A DNA stretch of 22,500 bases from Chiua virens (taxonomy: Eukaryota > Basidiomycota > Agaricomycetes > Boletales > Boletaceae), in NCBI GenBank assembly GCA_019787685.1, contig JAHNUO010000077.1, positions 7,501 through 30,000 of the forward strand. The letters run 5' to 3'. Position numbers and translations under genes: made by a program. The notes under the pieces were generated by a model. That model had not been told where the DNA came from. It saw only the letters and a list, made by a program, of their open reading frames with translations, and made no database searches. Below, piece after piece: positions 1 to 9,600 of the stretch (its first letter is position 1; each line of letters begins with the position of its first letter).

Positions 1-1154
1 CGACCATTGCCATGCCGATACCAGGCGTGTTGCAACCACCGGACGTATTCGCATAATGGGCTTTAGCGAGCTCGCCGTGATGCGTCCCAAAGCCTCCCCT
101 TTGGCATTCACATAGTCCGTCTGGCGCCGTGAATATGGGAAGAAACACTTTTGTTTGCATTTATGAAAATCCCCGGTGCGCTAACACCTTCAAGCCGAAC
201 AGGACTGTGCATTGCGCACAGTTGTTTTAATAGGATAGGGGATTCATTTGAGATAACTCTCAAGCAGAAATATACTCCATTCTTGTAGTGGAAGTGAAGA
301 ATATACATATTAGCAATCCTATGCTTTTCCTGCTATTGCATGTCGGTTACGTTTTGTTTGCAGTGTGATGTTTGCTCTTTCTCTGTTTCGTTGGTGCGGT
401 CTTAGGCAATTGTGTCGTGAAAAACACAGTTATACCGCGGTATTTTGAGTGCTTTAAAAGAGAGGAGTGTAATATGCACACACCCCGGCATTAGTGATGG
501 TGATGGAGGGCATCTGGATTAACCAACGCACCACTGGCACTTATCGGATACGGCAAGAATTACCGTTGACAAAAGGACAGCTGTGCACTGTTTGTTGCAA
601 AGCGGACTGCTGATTGGGCTCTTCATGGCCTTAGGCAATGCCTTCGCACTGGATTTCGAAGCAAACAATTATACCATATTTGAATAAGCATGACCGTGAG
701 CGCAGACCAATGTTGTTTTTTTTGGTCTATGTCATTTGTTGTACATGGTCGTCGACAATTGTTTGTGGGTGAGATTCTTTGGGTTGGCGTTATGCCATAT
801 CATTGCGAGTGTGGTCTTTTGACAACTGCAATTGGATATGTAACACTTATGCCACTGATTGTTAGAATGGTCTCGACTATCAATCGGACGGACATCCGAA
901 TTGATTATACCATCTCGTAGGTGTGGCCATTGACAAGTGTACATATTTGGTTCAGTTATACCACGGAGTTTGAGTGCGTTAAAGCCCATCTCAGTCTGCT
1001 CAACAGTAGTATAGTGCGTCCGTTATTCGTCCGAGAAAGTGTGTTAAGCTGGCTGCGGTTTGAGATTTCGTAAATCGTGGACTCACAAGGATTATTTAAC
1101 TGCTTGCAATCCTTGCCGCGTGATATGTTCTTTTCGTTACCAAACAATTATTCA
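1..1154 (+). other. ITS1: Internal transcribed spacer 1 (3' part)
   Basis: This is the spacer between 18S and 5.8S rRNA, removed during pre-rRNA processing. It ends directly before the 5.8S start. Its first 900 bases recur at 21601-22500 after an intact 18S 3' end, which identifies it. Joining 21387-21600 to 1-1154 gives a full ITS1 of about 1.37 kb, long for an insect. The short open frames here are unrelated to any protein I recognise and stop quickly. A diverged internal repeat links 427-460 with 953-985. Confidence 0.93.
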
Positions 1155-1329
1155 AACCCTAAGCGGGGGATCACTTGGCTCGTGGGTCGATGAAGAACGC
1201 AGCAAACTGCGTGCTGACATGTGAACTGCAGGACACATGAACATCGACATTTTGAACGCATATTGCGGTCCATACTGACTAGTTTCCTAACCGAAGCTGT
1301 ATGGACCACACATGGTTGAGGGTCGTTAG
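1155..1329 (+). rRNA. 5.8S: 5.8S ribosomal RNA
   Basis: This small rRNA of the large ribosomal subunit base-pairs with the 5' end of 28S. It begins with AACCCTAAGCGG, matching the insect 5.8S start, and contains the conserved core GGGTCGATGAAGAACGCAGC, then GAACTGCAGGACACATGAAC, then TTTTGAACGCATATTGCGGT. The 3' end is set at the conserved GGTTGAGGGTCGTTAG block. At about 175 nt it exceeds the usual 155-160 nt because the hairpin at 1269-1305 is enlarged. Wording in the core, such as AGCAAACTG and CATTTTGAACGCATAT, matches Drosophila better than moths or wasps, which supports Diptera. Two bases in the normally invariant 5' block differ from what I expect (GGGGGATCACTTGG instead of GGTGGATCACTCGG). 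The exact 3' end is uncertain by several bases. Confidence 0.93.
1269..1305 (+). other. Enlarged 5.8S hairpin at the dipteran 2S split position
   Basis: TCCATAC (1269-1275) pairs with GTATGGA (1299-1305). Inside, AGTTTC (1281-1286) can pair with GAAGCT (1293-1298) with one G-U pair, leaving the bulge TGACT and the loop CTAACC. The sequence just after it, from TGGACCACA to GAGGGTCGTT, corresponds to the 2S rRNA of Drosophila. In flies such as Drosophila and Sciara a short spacer at this place is removed, giving separate 5.8S and 2S rRNAs. Whether this one is cut cannot be told from sequence. Confidence 0.6.
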
Positions 1330-1873
1330 TTTATGCTAACTGAATTGCTTTTCGCTAACGCGTCTAGCTACATCATGAGGCGTTGTCAGCCTTCAGTGCG
1401 CTGACATCCCTTGAATATACCTCTGGTACACAATCCTTGTATTGTGAAGTGCTCGTTTTTATCAAAGAAAACAGATAATTGGATCACGGTGTCTGAATGG
1501 AAACGTGTCGCCGCCACGCTTGTCCGTGTGCGTGCGCTCGCCCCCATTGTGCGTGTGCAGAGAACATCTGAGTGAGACTAGTAATGAAATTGATATAAGC
1601 GTTTAAACGTAATAGTTTTCGCATTTGAATGCACAAAGAACGTCTCTCTATGCTCGGGTAATGCGTAAATTCTCTAATCATGTTGCAGTGTGCGGGTGTG
1701 TCGTACGGACCGGTGCAAGTGTGTGTGCCAGCGTGTAAAGCATTCGTTTCGTCTCAGGTCACCACTGCGTAATGATTCAATTTGTCTAATGCGATAATTT
1801 TCTGCGATGGGAACTCTGCGTTGAAAGCACTTCAAACCAAACAATACTTGTGAATTTGCAAACAACCTATAAA
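1330..1873 (+). other. ITS2: Internal transcribed spacer 2
   Basis: This is the spacer of about 544 bp between the 5.8S 3' block and the conserved 28S start. It contains GT-rich patches and no recognisable coding sequence. Its boundaries are inferred from the flanking rRNA motifs. Confidence 0.88.
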
Positions 1874-2152
1874 GCGACCTCAACTCATGTGAGACTACTC
1901 CCTGAATTTAAGCATATTAATGAGGGAAGGAAAAGAAATTAACCAAGATTCCTTTAGTAGCGGCGAGCGAAACAGGAAAAGCCCAGCACTAAGTCCTCCG
2001 GTCGTTCTGGCCGGTAGGAGATGCAGTGTATGGAAAGTCTATTATCTTATGCGACGGTAGTACGTTCAAGTCCATCTTGAATGGGGCCATTTTACCCATA
2101 GAGGGTGCCAGGCCCGTACCAACTGCTACCAGTATAAGAAGGCTATTCCAAA

Positions 2153-2187
<35 letters not shown>

Positions 2188-2220
2188 TGGTAAACTCCAT
2201 CTAAGGCTAAATATAACCAC

Positions 2221-2279
<59 letters not shown>

Positions 2280-2642
2280 TAAATAGTACGTGAAACCGCT
2301 TAGGGGTTAAGCCCGATGAACCTGAATATCTGAATTGCGAAATTCAGTGCTGTTTGGCGGTGCATTTAACCATGTGCCGTCGACAGTATGCACTTTTCGC
2401 ATAGTAGGACATTGCGATCCATTCGTAGTTCTCTTTGAGACGGTTTATCATACGGCCTGTGTAGTCAGTTTAGCCTATCTGCGGCACTTGTGTCGTATGG
2501 TTAATGCTATTGCGGTGCCCGGTAAACAGCGGATGGAGCTTAACAATCATGCCACCATGCAAATGTATCACGGCCGTAACGTATTTATATGTTGCGGTGC
2601 AGTGATCGCATGTATTTGATTAGCAATGCGATAGATTTGGGA

Positions 2643-2683
<41 letters not shown>

Positions 2684-2884
2684 ACATGTGTGCGAGTCAT
2701 TGGGTATTTCGTTGAAACCTAAAGGCGCAATTAAAATAACTATTTTATGGGATTACAAGCGATCTCCAATGATCGTTTCTCCATCCCGGGGCGTTCTATG
2801 TGAACATGGTTCAAGCAATTGGGCCCTCTGTTCGAGAGCGTACCTTGAGCATACATGCTGTGACCCGAAAGATGGTGAACTATA

Positions 2885-2924
<40 letters not shown>

Positions 2925-2965
2925 TGAAGCAGTTCTGACGTGCAAATCGATTGTCAGAATTGGGT

Positions 2966-3034
<69 letters not shown>

Positions 3035-3057
3035 TGCAATGATAAATCTAAATATAA

Positions 3058-3090
<33 letters not shown>

Positions 3091-3331
3091 GGGGCCGAAA
3101 CGACCTCAACCTATTCTCAAACTTTAAATGGGTAAGAACCTCATCTTTCTTGATCTGAAGATATCGAGGTTTAGATATATTGTGCCCAGTGGGCCACTTT
3201 TGGTAAGCAGAACTGGCGCTGTGGGATGAACCAAACGCGATGTTACGGCGCCTAAATTAATGACTCATATTGATACCATGAAAGGCGTTGGTTGCTTAAA
3301 ACAGCAGGACGGTGGACATGGAAGTCGTAAT

Positions 3332-3369
<38 letters not shown>

Positions 3370-3657
3370 CTAGCCCTTAAAATGGATGGCGCTCAAGTCA
3401 TATGCCTATACATCGCCGCTAGGACAATGAGATTTCATCCTTGTGGTGCAAATCTGTCAAGTCCTAGTGAGTAGGAGGGTACAATGGTGTGCGCAGAAGT
3501 GTTTGGCGTGAGCCTGCATGGAGCCGCCATTGGCACAGATCTTGGTGGTAGTAGCAAATAATCGAATGAGATCTTGGAGGACTGAAGTGGAGAAGGGTTT
3601 CGTGTGAACAGTGGTTGATCACGAGTTAGTCGGTCCTAAGCTCTATGCGAAAGCTGT

Positions 3658-3704
3658 TTAATTTATGTTACAAAATTTTTGACTAAATTGTCGTACATAA
3701 TTAA
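3658..3704 (+). other. 28S hidden-break (gap deletion) region
   Basis: TTAATTTATGT (3658-3668) pairs with ACATAATTAA (3695-3704) with one bulged base, enclosing an AU-rich loop. It lies between TAGTCGGTCCTAAG and GCGAAAGGGAATACGG. This is the place in many protostome 28S rRNAs where a short AU-rich segment is excised, leaving 28S alpha and beta halves held by base pairing. That cleavage occurs here is inferred from position and composition. Confidence 0.65.
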
Positions 3705-4324
3705 TAAGAGCGAAAGGGAATACGGTTCCAATTCCGTAACCTGTTGAGTATACGTTTGTTTATTAAAAATGGGTCTTATTACACTCATCCTGGCAACAGG
3801 AACAACCATAGAGAAGCCTTCGAGAGATACTGGAAGAGTTTTCTTTTCTGTTGAACAATCGTAAAACCATGGAAGTCTTTCACAGAGAGATATGGTTTAT
3901 GGATTGGAAGAGCATGACATTTACTGTTGTGTCAGTATTTTCTCCTTGGACCTTGAAAATCTATGGTGGGGCCACGCAAACTTCTCAACAGACCGTACCG
4001 ATATCCGCAGCCGGTCTCCAAGGTGAAGAGTCTCTAGTCGATAGAATAATGTAGGTAAGGGAAGTCGGCAAATTAGATCCGTAACTTCGGGATAAGGATT
4101 GGCTCTGAAGATTGAGATAGTCGGGCTTGATGGGGAAACAATTATAACGGTTAATGTGCTCGTTCTGGGTAAATAGTGTTGGTGCGCAAGTGCCGATGCG
4201 TTCCCCGGATAGTAGATTTCATAATCAAATTGTGGAACTTTCTTGCTGTGCTGGTGGCGGCTTCGCGGCCGTTCATCGAAAACGATTATCAATAAACAAT
4301 TAATTCAGAACTGGCACGGACCTG

Positions 4325-4366
<42 letters not shown>

Positions 4367-4377
4367 CTAACGGGTGT

Positions 4378-4432
<55 letters not shown>

Positions 4433-4433
4433 T

Positions 4434-4533
<100 letters not shown>

Positions 4534-4535
4534 AC

Positions 4536-4550
4536 TGTCCCTATCTACTA
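4536..4550 (+). repeat. Left target-site duplication of R1
   Basis: The 15 bases TGTCCCTATCTACTA are repeated exactly at 10530-10544, directly after the element. They include the 14-bp duplication typical of R1 insertions into 28S; the extra A may be target or element. Confidence 0.95.
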
Positions 4551-4985
4551 GTTGCGATCGTACGCTCGAAGCGAACGGACGTGTTTTTGTGGTGCTCGTG
4601 CGCGATTTGTTGTCGAATTTTTCGATTATTTTTTCGGTTTCCGAAAAGTGTCGCGATCGCGAGTGTGACTCACACCAACGGGTGTGAAAGTGTGTGCAGT
4701 GCGCGGAAGTGTTTTTGTTTCTGCAATCGGACGCATACATCGCGAATTATCGCGGTTTTCGCGTTTTTCGTGGTTTGCCCTTGGCTTGCCCTTGTGGTGC
4801 CAGCGGTCGTTCCGGTCGTTCCGGTCGTTGCGGTCGCGTCCTTGTGTGACCTTGCGCAACCTTGCGCGTCACCAGCGGGCGTTGAGGTCGTGCCAGCGGT
4901 CGTTGCGTGCGCGACCCGCCGACCTTCACCGCAGGACAGGGTGAGCGAAAAGTCCCGGGACAAAACTTTTTGTCATCAAAAAGTT

Positions 4986-5054
<69 letters not shown>

Positions 5055-5083
5055 TCCCACTGGTGTAATTACCGTGCGGTAGT
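4551..5083 (+). other. R1 5' UTR
   Basis: This is the region from the left junction to the ORF1 start. It contains the repeated words TGCCAGCGGTCGTT at 4798-4811 and 4891-4904, and a short tandem of GGTCGTTCC-like units at about 4804-4835. A hairpin and T tract follow at 4952-5053. A long open frame crosses the area, but it is low-complexity, runs into polyphenylalanine over the T tract and has no recognisable motif, so I do not call it coding. R1 elements are thought to be co-transcribed with rRNA by Pol I, so no separate promoter is expected. Confidence 0.75.
4952..5053 (+). promoter_or_regulatory. Hairpin followed by 61-base T tract in R1 5' UTR
   Basis: GTCCCGG (4952-4958) and AACTTTTTG (4964-4972) pair with CAAAAAGTT (4977-4985) and CCGGGAC (4986-4992). 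The loop is TCAT and the only bulge is GACAA. The hairpin is followed at once by 61 T residues (4993-5053), and GTCCC comes again straight after the run. The ORF1 start lies 30 bases downstream. Structure is visible; a function in pausing or termination is only a guess. Homopolymer length is often wrong in assemblies. Confidence 0.6.
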
Positions 5084-6181
5084 ATGTCGGAGCCACAGCC
5101 GAAAAGGCTGCCGACGTCCCCTGCGCTGAACAAGCGCATGAAGAAGAAGCGAACGCTGGAGGTTCGGGACAGCTCGACGTCGGCAATGTCGGCCGAAGAG
5201 TCTGCGCCCGAGAGCCTTCCTGCGCGTTCGTCGGCCTCGTCCACGGGGTCTGTTGTGCCGCGTAAGGTGCCGAAGACGGTGGAGCCCGTCGCGGTGGCTG
5301 CCACCACTGACGACGAGGTGATCTTCGTGCGCCCGCGGGAACAGCCGGAGGGAAACGTCCGAGTGGTGCGGGACAAGTGTTTCCCCTCCTTTGCGCAGCC
5401 GGGCCCTGCCCCGAAGATGCTGGCACAGCCTGCCCAGAAGTTGCCTCCGGTCCATCCGGACAACCTTCTGCAGCAGCTGGATGCGGCCACGGAGGCCATC
5501 CATGCTGTTGCGGTTGATGTGCAGGGCGAGGCAGCTCGTTCGCTGCTTTCGGCGACTCGCTCGATTGAGCGGGTTTTCCGGGAGATGGTGCGTCAGCTGG
5601 CCTTCGCCAACGGACGCAATAGTGTGTCCGGTGCCCAGGCGACGCTGAAGACTGCCTTGAAGCCAGGGCAGAATTCGGCGTCGACTTCGGCCGCTGTCCT
5701 CAGCGACGCGGCCTGGCCTGTGCTGGGCGCGACTCGTCAGTCGCGCTTGGCGCAGCAGCATCAGAAGCAGGCGAACAAGCGCCAGCAGTCGCGGCAGCGA
5801 CAGAAGTCGCAGCAGCGACAGAAGTCGCAGCAGCGTCAGAAGTCGCAGCAGCGACAGAAGCAGCAAGAAGGTAATGCGCCCAAGACCTGGGCTGTCTTGG
5901 TGCGTAGCCTTGCTGAGATCCCCGTCTCAGCCGATGCCGTTAAGGAGGTGGTCCTTCGCGACATCCCGGCAAAACTGCCGAAGCTGCGCGTCAGTGGGGT
6001 GCGCCGCCACAAGGGTGACGGCGTCATCCTGGAGACGCGCACGAAGGAGGAGCGTGATGCGCTCCTTCAGTCCGCTGCTTTTGGCGCATCGGGTTTGGTG
6101 GCGAGTTCTGCTCCCAAGCCCGGTCGAATGGTGATGTTGCCTCGGTTCCCGAGCAACTGTCACCAACGAGCAGCTCATTGA
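5084..6181 (+). pseudogene. R1 ORF1 (gag-like), N-terminal part up to frameshift
   Basis: This encodes the N-terminal two thirds of the R1 ORF1 protein, an RNA-binding, nucleocapsid-like protein expected to package element RNA and help bring it to the target. The ATG at 5084 is the first after the T tract. The first 357 or so residues are ORF1: a basic stretch KRMKKKR at 17-23 that may act in nuclear entry, a Ser/Pro-rich tail, a likely helical region at about 124-175, a Gln/Arg/Lys-rich hexapeptide repeat at 237-260, then a conserved gag-type domain from about 265. After residue 358 (near 6157) the frame leaves the conserved reading, and it stops at 6179-6181. The remainder, with the zinc knuckles, continues in another frame from 6159. 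One extra base, probably the T at 6158, explains this. It may be a true disabling mutation or a sequencing error. Confidence 0.85.
5792..5863 (+). repeat. 18-bp coding repeat (Gln-rich) in ORF1
   Basis: Four near-identical 18-bp units encode RQRQKS or SQQRQK-type hexapeptides. The unit length keeps the frame, so copy-number change would lengthen or shorten a charged, flexible linker without breaking ORF1. The repeat joins the N-terminal part to the gag core. Confidence 0.85.
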
Positions 6182-6653
6182 TGAGCTGGTGCAGCGCAAT
6201 GGCGACCCTGATGTGGACGCCGCTGCGTTGTACAAAGAGATCCGGCTGCGCAGCCGTGGACCTAAAGGTGCAGAGGTGGATGCTGCTCAGGAGATCGCGC
6301 ACGCGAACGTTATCCTGGAGGTTAGCGAGCGTGTCGCGAACTTCTGGCGCGCCATTGGTCGAGTGGACGTCCTGTGGCGTAGCTACCCCGTTCGCTTTCT
6401 GAGCGGAGTCCAGCTGTGCCACAATTGTGCTGGGCATGGGCACATTGCTGTCAACTGCCCGGCGAAGGACACCCCTCTGTGCCGACGCTGCGGAGAGCCA
6501 GGTCACCTGGCGAAGGGGTGCAAGAGCCCTGAGAGTTGCCGAAGCTGCCGTTTGGCAGGCAAAGCACATGGCCATGTGGCCAACTCGGGCAATTGCCCCT
6601 TCTACAAGCGCGCGTTGACGCGCCAGCTCATCCGGAACAACGTGCAGGAGTAG
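6159..6653 (+). pseudogene. R1 ORF1 (gag-like), C-terminal part with three zinc knuckles
   Basis: This is the C-terminal third of ORF1, in a different frame from 5084-6181. Its conserved reading begins at about 6159 with no ATG near the start, so it is a continuation, not a separate gene. It ends at the TAG at 6651-6653. It carries the zinc-knuckle cluster typical of R1-type ORF1 proteins: C-x2-C-x4-H-x4-C at 6417-6458, a second with the same spacing at 6480-6521, and a third, C-x2-C-x8-H-x6-C in its looser form, at 6537-6596. These bind nucleic acid. ORF2 starts four bases after the stop. Apart from the single frameshift at its beginning it looks undamaged, which suggests a recent break or a consensus error. 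Confidence 0.88.
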
Positions 6654-6657
6654 TTGG

Positions 6658-9600
6658 ATGTCGTCTCCTTCTGCTTCTGCCGCCCGGCAATTGCCAGTTG
6701 CCGGGCACGTTTCGGATGATGAGGATCGTCCACGGGCGGTCCTTAAGTTGGTGCAGCTCAACTGCGCGAGGAAGAAGGCGGTTATGGCGGAATTGGGACA
6801 GCTGTTACTTGAGGGTAACATAGACGGCGTTATGCTGCAGGAGCCGTATTCCATCCGGACCCTGCAAGGTCTGCCATCTGCGTTCGCCGGTTTTGTGAGT
6901 GCATCCACGAGCCGTGCGCAAACAACGCATGCATATACGGCCGTAGCTGCCCGCGCATTGTTGCAGCCAATGCGTCTCCACTCTGCGGAAGAGAAGTGGG
7001 GCTCGTTCTGCAGTTTTCATTGGTGTGGCGTAGATATCTACGTTGCATCGGTGTACTGCAAATGGCGTGGCACCATTGACGAGTACGTGGAAGTGATCGA
7101 GCGATTCCGCCAAATCGCAGATGGAGCCCCGTTGATCGTTGGTCTGGACGCGAACGCTTCCCACATGTTGTGGCATAGCAAAGCGATCAGACAACGCTTC
7201 AGTCGCGAGCGTGCTGAGCGGGGGGCCACTCTGGCGAGTTACATCGCTGGGGCTGGTCTCCATGTGCTCAATAGGCCGAGTACGTTTTATACGTACACCG
7301 GTCTAGGTGCGCGTCGCGCCGTGTCGGACATTGATGTCACCCTGGTTAACACCAGGTGGATGGATATGTTTGACACACGGTGGCAACTAAGGGTCGACCA
7401 GACGACGAGTGACCACAATCTCATTGAGGTTGTTGCGAAGCTCCGAGTCAGCGGTCCCCTGGCGGAACCCCAGCCGGACCTGCGATGGAATACTCGCGGG
7501 GCTGACTGGCGGCAGTACGTCGAAGCGTTGCGTGATCAGCTGACAGCAGTTAGCTGGAATGCTCGACACCCGCTTCAGGAGGAGACAGAGTTGATGCACG
7601 CGACCGTCCAGAGAATCAACGACGCCCATTTCCCGAGAGTGGGCGCCCGGGCGGTGCACACAACTCTATGGTGGACGCCAGAGCTTCGGAACTGTCGCCG
7701 CACGGTGCGCAAAGCGCGTCGTAGCTGGCAGGTTGCCCGCGCTCGGGGTTCATCCAACGAGGGATATCTCGGTCGAGTCTACCATGACAAACAGCGAGAG
7801 TACAACCGAAGCATTTTGACTGCCAAGGACCACCATTGGCAGCAATTTGTGGGCAATGAAGGGAATGCTAATCCCTGGGGGCATGTGTACCGTTTTTGCC
7901 GTGGCAAGCGGAACCGAACCATGCTCTCGGCGATAAGGATGGCAGACGGCAACCTTTCGAGTACTCGAGCTGAATCCGTGAGGGTCCTGTTGGAGAGTTT
8001 CTTTCCAGCACGGCCCGCCGACAGCATCACGGCGAGCACAGACGTAGTTCCGGCACACGGGACAGTTCCCATCACTTATGGTGAGGTGGACGCCGCAGTG
8101 CATCGGATGCGTAGGGATAAGACCCCCGGCCCTGATGGATTGACAACGTCCATTATCCGGAGGCTCTGGTTGGCGGCACCAGACCCATTGCTTGCGCTGT
8201 TCGAGCGGTGCCGGAGCGAAGGAGTGTTTCCGATCCAGTGGAAGGAGTCCCGACTGGTGATTCTACTCAAGTCGCCGGACAAAGACGCAACTGATCCGCG
8301 GTCTTACCGCCCGATCTGCTTGCTGTCGGTCCTTGGCAAAGTACTTGAGAGGGTCATGGTGAACAGGCTGTTGGTGCGTGTTGTCCCGCACCCGAGGCAG
8401 TTCGGTTTCACCGCCGGTAGAGGAACGGAAGACGCCCTGTTATTGGCGACTGCGCAGACGGTGGGGTGTGTCGACACGTACCTTTTAGGTATCTTTGTTG
8501 ACTTCCGCGGCGCCTTTGACAACCTTCGCTGGGACCAAGTCCTGCAGAAGATCTCCGCAACGGTCGGCGACAGTGGCTTGTGGCGAAGCTACTTTAGCGA
8601 TCGGTCGGTATTCGTGCGAAACGGAGCATCGGTGATCCGACACTCGGTCCAAAGAGGATGCCCTCAGGGTTCCATCTGCGGGCCTGCTGTCTGGAACCTG
8701 ATGATGGAGCAGTTGTTGTCTCGCCTTGAGGCGGTTGGCAGCAATTGCATCGCATATGCCGATGACTTGCTGCTTCTCATTCCGGGTCGCTCACGTGCCC
8801 AATTGGAACGAGTTAGTGCACAGCAGCTGGAGATCGTGGCCCGGTGGGGTGAAGAGGTTGGAGTTCCGGTGAACCTTCAGAAAACCTCTCAGATGCTGCT
8901 GAAGGGTAGGCTGAGCGCCTCCCGGCCGCCTATTGTGCGGCTGGCTGGCAGCTCTATAGCTTATACGACGGCTGTCAAGTATTTGGGTGTCACGTTTGGT
9001 GAGCGCTGGTCGTTTGGCGGCCACCTCGCCGATCTTGACAAGAAGACACTGAGCACCGTGGGTCTTCTTAGGCGAGTATTGAGGAAGAGTTGGGGTTTGT
9101 CGCTGGCAACGACGCTCCAAATTTACCGGGCCCTCTTCGTGCCATGTGTTTGTTATGGTTCCATTGTATGGGCCAAAGCACTGTGCAACACTGGGTCAAT
9201 GCAGGCATCGATCCTTCGAGCGCAGCGTACAGCACTGTATGCCATGCTATGCGTTTGCCGTACGGTTTCGACCGTCGCAATGCAGGTGCTGGCTGGTGAG
9301 CTGCCTTGGGATCTCGAGGTGCGACGCAGCAGGGTAATGGCAAAGCTTAGACGCGGTTTGGACCTGAGCGTTGACGACTTGGTGCAGCGTGATGCTGTCG
9401 AAGGTCTGTCCGTGAAGGAAAGACGCAAAGCAGTAAGGCAAGTGTTCCTCGACGAGTGGCAGCGTCGATGGGATGCCGAGACGAAAGGTCGAACGACCTA
9501 CCGTTGGCTTCCTGACGTGCGGTTCGTAAGTGAGAACAAGTGGTTTTCCGCTTCGCTCGAACTCACGTTTCTGCTTACCGGGAAAGGTAGCCTGAATGCC

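Noticed and set aside
2335..2927. Open frames within 28S
   Set aside because: They lie wholly inside conserved and variable domains of rRNA; no coding signal.
4581..5129. 182-residue open frame across the R1 5' UTR
   Set aside because: It runs through the T61 tract as polyphenylalanine and has low-complexity GTC/GTT codons. It has no motif and does not join ORF1.
4747..5866. Long minus-strand open frames (250 and 265 residues) opposite R1 5' UTR and ORF1
   Set aside because: They are shadows of GC-rich sense coding and of the T tract (poly-Lys), with no domain recognised.
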